DNA of 8,662 nt from RGIG3009 sp045601465 (GTDB lineage: Bacteria > Bacillota > Clostridia > Oscillospirales > Acutalibacteraceae). Under the pieces are notes generated by a model. The model was given only the letters and a program-made list of their open reading frames with translations. It had not been told where the DNA came from and searched no databases. The position numbers were made by a program, and so were the translations under genes. Position 1 is the first letter of the stretch. Every line of letters begins with the position of its first letter. Below, in pieces: positions 7,051 to 8,662 of this stretch. Location: the NCBI GenBank assembly GCA_045601465.1, contig JAZRZU010000104.1:1-8662 (forward strand). Reading direction: 5' to 3'.

Positions 7051-7075
7051 GTGTTTCTCGAAAAAAATATGCAAA
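7041..7075. repeat. Two direct copies of a 10-base motif in the fba / DUF6062-like divergent region
   Basis: AATATGCAAA occurs at 7041-7050 and again at 7066-7075, with start points 25 bases apart. The first copy covers the -35 of the fba promoter. It could be a two-site operator, or only chance in AT-rich DNA. Confidence 0.5.
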
Positions 7076-7088
7076 TTCCGAAAAAAAC

Positions 7089-7117
7089 TTGTGTCAAACG
7101 GCGTTTATTGATATACT
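7089..7117 (+). promoter_or_regulatory. Extended -10 promoter of the DUF6062-like gene
   Basis: -35 TTGTGT (7089-7094, weak), a 17-base spacer and -10 TATACT (7112-7117) with TGA directly before it, which is an extended -10. The predicted start near 7124 lies just before the ribosome binding site AGGAG (7128-7132), so the leader is short. Confidence 0.65.
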
Positions 7118-7140
7118 GATAGACGTTAGGAGTGATAATA

Positions 7141-7836
7141 ATGCGTGCTGACATTACCAATATCCCGATTAGTGACGTATTCGACCCCAAAGAAGGCTGT
7201 CCGATTTGTCGAATGCGCAACCTATTGGAGCAGCGTATGGCCGAATATATTACCGGTGCCGCTATGATGGAACCGGATGTGCGTATCGAAACAAACCGAC
7301 TGGGATTCTGCTATGAACATTTCCGTTTGGTACTGAAACAACGCAACCGTTTAGGTGTGGGGCTGATTCTCGAAACCCATTTAGCCGAGATGGAAAAAGA
7401 AATTTTCAACGGTTCGTTGCCTTTGTTAGGAAAAAGCGCAAAAGGAAAAGCCAAAGCAGCGACATCTCATCTGGAAACCTGCTTTATCTGTGACAAAGTC
7501 GAATGGGCTATGGAGCGTATGCTGGCAACCGTTTGCCGATTATGGGAAAACGAACGGGATTTCCGCGCACTCTTTGAACAACAAGAAGCGCTGTGTCTCC
7601 CCCACTTTGCCGAGCTTATTTCCGCCGCCGAAAAAAACATGAGCAAGCGCAATATTGGAGACTTTTCAAAAGCCGCTTCGGCGCTCTCCTCACACTATTT
7701 GGAAGCCCTGCAAAAAGACGTGTCACATTTCTGTAAAATGTTCGACTATCGCAACGGCGGCGAGGATGCAGATTGGGGAAATTCCCGTGATTCCGTCGAG
7801 CGTTCAGTTTGGTACCTAACCAGCCGTGAACCGTAA
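7141..7836 (+). CDS. DUF6062-like protein with two Cys-x2-Cys / Cys-x2-His sets (function unknown)
   Basis: A 231-residue protein with no signal peptide or membrane segment, probably cytoplasmic. I recognise it from memory as like the DUF6062 family of Firmicutes, which has no known function. It carries two matching sets: CPIC (C20, C23) with CYEH (C57, H60), and CFIC (C114, C117) with CLPH (C152, H155). The gap between CxxC and CxxH is 33 residues in the first set and 34 in the second, which suggests an internal duplication. Each set could bind one metal ion, most likely zinc; this is inference. The block around MMEPDVRIETNRLGFC (42-57) looks strongly conserved in what I recall of the family. 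Start: ATG 7141 has AGGAG at 7128-7132, eight bases upstream; the in-frame GTG at 7132 overlaps that site and is rejected. The gene has its own promoter and is divergent from fba. Confidence 0.82.
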   Translation: MRADITNIPISDVFDPKEGCPICRMRNLLEQRMAEYITGAAMMEPDVRIETNRLGFCYEHFRLVLKQRNRLGVGLILETHLAEMEKEIFNGSLPLLGKSAKGKAKAATSHLETCFICDKVEWAMERMLATVCRLWENERDFRALFEQQEALCLPHFAELISAAEKNMSKRNIGDFSKAASALSSHYLEALQKDVSHFCKMFDYRNGGEDADWGNSRDSVERSVWYLTSREP

Positions 7837-7869
7837 AGGTAATTCAACATTTCGTATCTAAAAAAATGT

Positions 7870-7898
7870 AAATAACTGGAAATTTCGTTATTTTTCGA
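7870..7898 (+). terminator. Weak candidate terminator after the DUF6062-like gene
   Basis: AAATAAC (7870-7876) pairs with GTTATTT (7887-7893) around a 10-base loop and is followed by two more T. The stem is AT-rich, so termination would be weak. A second AT-rich pairing, TATTTTT (7889-7895) with AAAAATA (7902-7908), overlaps it and excludes it. Confidence 0.3.
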
Positions 7899-7935
7899 GC
7901 AAAAAATAGCGTGAAACCCCTTGAAAAATAAGGAT

Positions 7936-7965
7936 TTGTTCACATTTTCAACAGAGTTTTCCACA
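7936..7965 (+). promoter_or_regulatory. Cluster of three DnaA-box-like 9-mers
   Basis: TTGTTCACA (7936-7944), TTTTCAACA (7945-7953) and TTTTCCACA (7957-7965) lie in one orientation. Against the consensus TTATNCACA the first and third differ at one position and the second at two. No dnaA, dnaN or other origin gene is in the window. Single near-matches are common by chance; only the clustering is notable. Confidence 0.25.
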
Positions 7966-8003
7966 ATGACGGGCATTTCGAATATATTACAGATTGTTAT
8001 ATT

Positions 8004-8034
8004 TTGTGTTGGAACACCTGTTTTTTGGTATAAA
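8004..8034 (+). promoter_or_regulatory. Candidate extended -10 promoter for the 88-residue gene
   Basis: -10 TATAAA (8029-8034) preceded by TGG, an extended -10. The best -35 is TTGTGT (8004-8009) with a long 19-base spacer, so the -35 contribution is doubtful. It would give a leader of about 98 bases. Confidence 0.4.
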
Positions 8035-8124
8035 AACCTCCCTTTTGACCATACTGAAAACAGCGGCCGAAACAAGACGATTTTTAGATGCGTTGACGCA
8101 GTTTTGGCTACTGAAAAAACGTCT

Positions 8125-8130
8125 GGGAGG
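8125..8130 (+). promoter_or_regulatory. Ribosome binding site of the 88-residue gene
   Basis: GGGAGG, eight bases before ATG 8139. This is the main evidence that this short frame is translated and begins here. Confidence 0.75.
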
Positions 8131-8138
8131 GCTTTATA

Positions 8139-8405
8139 ATGATCAAGGGAATCAGTCGCCAAATTGTGGAGGTTAGCGATAAAGCAAATCCATATTTTGA
8201 ACGTGTTCTTTTTGTAGTGCGACAGCAATGTAAAGAGGCCCCACCCACCCTACTGAACAGTGAAGCGCATCGTGTTGTGAATGCTGCCACGGGCTATACC
8301 GGACTACGTCATGCACGACGTATGCGGTTTTGGAAACAAACCGGTTTAGTGGTAGTCGGCGCCGCCATCGGAGCCGTCACCATGCGCCTGCTGTTATTGT
8401 TTTAA
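8139..8405 (+). CDS. Small protein with C-terminal membrane segment (unknown function)
   Basis: An 88-residue protein that I cannot assign to a named family. The N-terminal part (1-55, MIKGISRQIVEV...YFERVLFVVRQQ) looks like a small soluble alpha/beta fold. It resembles, from memory, short uncharacterised Clostridia proteins that begin MIKG(I/V)(N/S)(K/R)xVxEV; this resemblance is uncertain. A strongly basic stretch RHARRMRFWK (57-66) precedes a hydrophobic segment (about 68-88, TGLVVVGAAIGAVTMRLLLLF) that runs to the last residue. This predicts a tail-anchored inner-membrane protein with its N-terminus in the cytoplasm. The coding call is supported by GGGAGG at 8125-8130, eight bases before ATG 8139, and by a strong terminator 32 bases after the stop. 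It is a single-gene unit. Confidence 0.8.
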   Translation: MIKGISRQIVEVSDKANPYFERVLFVVRQQCKEAPPTLLNSEAHRVVNAATGYTGLRHARRMRFWKQTGLVVVGAAIGAVTMRLLLLF

Positions 8406-8437
8406 ATATTGACCGGCTCACACATAGCTGTGGTTGC

Positions 8438-8472
8438 AAAAAAGCTCTCGTCTTTTGACGAGAGCTTTTTTT
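8438..8472. terminator. Bidirectional intrinsic terminator between the 88-residue gene and the DegV gene
   Basis: Perfect 15-base arms, 8438-8452 (AAAAAAGCTCTCGTC) and 8457-8471, around the loop TTTT. An A-run lies on the left and a T-run on the right, so it works on both strands. The stop codon of the minus-strand DegV-family gene (8471-8473) lies at its right end. Confidence 0.92.
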
Positions 8473-8662
8473 ATTTTGTCATAAATAGAATGCCAAGTGT
8501 GTTGGGTCCGCAATGGGAAGAAATGGTGCAACCGGCACGGGTAATATAGATGTTATCAAACTTCTGATATTTTTCTACTTCTGTCTTTACCACCGCAATC
8601 GTTTCTTCGGAGATGCCCGAATGCGTAATAAAGAGCTTGTCGGTACAAATATCCGTACGGCC
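8471..8662 (-). CDS. DegV family protein, C-terminal part (cut by the right edge)
   Basis: The frame on the minus strand is open from the right edge to a TAA at 8471-8473 and gives the last 63 residues of a protein. It starts GRTDICTDKLFITHSGISEE and ends YITRAGCTISSHCGPNTLGILF followed by MTK. The tail matches the DegV pattern 'vyit..g..i..HtGPgtlG..F', with its conserved His, Gly-Pro and a final Phe strand. DegV proteins bind a fatty acid in a cleft between two domains; in Firmicutes the FakB members feed fatty acids to the kinase FakA. Whether this is a true FakB cannot be told from the tail. The two Cys around the motif (CTISSHC) replace more usual residues. The coding start lies beyond the window. 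It is convergent with the 88-residue gene across the hairpin terminator. Confidence 0.88.
   Translation of the reverse strand, partial: GRTDICTDKLFITHSGISEETIAVVKTEVEKYQKFDNIYITRAGCTISSHCGPNTLGILFMTK

Larger units (their letters stand above)
7837..8138. other. 302-base non-coding gap
   Basis: No frame here has both a good start site and family resemblance. It is AT-rich and holds a weak hairpin after the DUF6062-like gene (7870-7893) and a cluster of DnaA-box-like 9-mers (7936-7965). It also has a possible extended -10 promoter (8004-8034) and two short perfect dyads, GTGTT-GG-AACAC (8006-8017) and TGCGT-TG-ACGCA (8089-8100). TACTGAAAA is repeated at 8052-8060 and 8109-8117. The second half is probably a leader of about 100 bases for the 88-residue gene. 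I recognise no known riboswitch or small RNA in it. Confidence 0.6.

Noticed and set aside
7132..7140. GTG at 7132 as the start of the DUF6062-like gene
   Set aside because: The GTG overlaps the AGGAG ribosome binding site that is well placed for ATG 7141.
7921..8139. A 72-codon plus-strand frame starting with TTG in the gap
   Set aside because: There is no ribosome binding site before the TTG and no family resemblance. It runs through the likely promoter and leader of the next gene.
8135..8140. A perfect TATAAT just before the 88-residue gene
   Set aside because: It overlaps the ATG itself, so it cannot serve as that gene's -10, and no -35 is placed for it.
7746..8228. A 160-codon minus-strand frame across the gap between the DUF6062-like and 88-residue genes
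   Set aside because: It overlaps the ends of two better supported genes, has no clear ribosome binding site, and its translation (rich in Phe, Tyr, Ser, with no recognisable motif) looks like antisense plus AT-rich spacer.

Overview
The window looks like chromosomal DNA from a low-to-mid GC Firmicute, most likely a member of Clostridia. The GC content is roughly mid-forties by eye. Supporting signs are strong AGGAGG-type ribosome binding sites before most genes, short intergenic gaps, Gram-positive style promoters and U-rich hairpin terminators. The proteins also fit: a polymerase I without proofreading residues, a class II aldolase, a DegV protein and a DUF6062-type protein. Placement inside Clostridia (perhaps Oscillospiraceae) is inference. 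I see no insertion sequence, CRISPR array, tRNA, rRNA or phage gene.

Layout. Bases 2-1062 (+) hold the 3' end of a polar amino acid ABC permease and its complete ATPase, closed by a strong bidirectional hairpin at 1061-1099. Bases 1098-2254 (-) are a two-gene operon, tsaE then tsaB, for the tRNA t6A37 modification. A divergent gap (2255-2373) separates it from a SEDS-family peptidoglycan polymerase of the FtsW/RodA type (2374-3474, +). That gene meets polA (3471-5990, -) tail to tail with a 4-base overlap. Upstream of polA, behind a terminator, lies fba, class II fructose-bisphosphate aldolase (6053-6988, -). A 152-base divergent promoter region leads to a DUF6062-like protein with two matched Cys/His sets (7141-7836, +). 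Next come a 302-base non-coding gap and an 88-residue protein with a C-terminal membrane segment (8139-8405, +). Another bidirectional hairpin separates this from the C-terminal end of a DegV-family protein entering from the right edge (-).

How the genes work together. Apart from the permease/ATPase pair and tsaE-tsaB, the genes are single units of core metabolism and cell growth: amino acid uptake, tRNA modification, wall synthesis, DNA repair/replication and glycolysis. They do not form one pathway. The least understood parts are the DUF6062-like protein, the 88-residue membrane protein and the non-coding stretch between them. I did not find a convincing new multi-gene system. The findings below are second-look items of modest strength.
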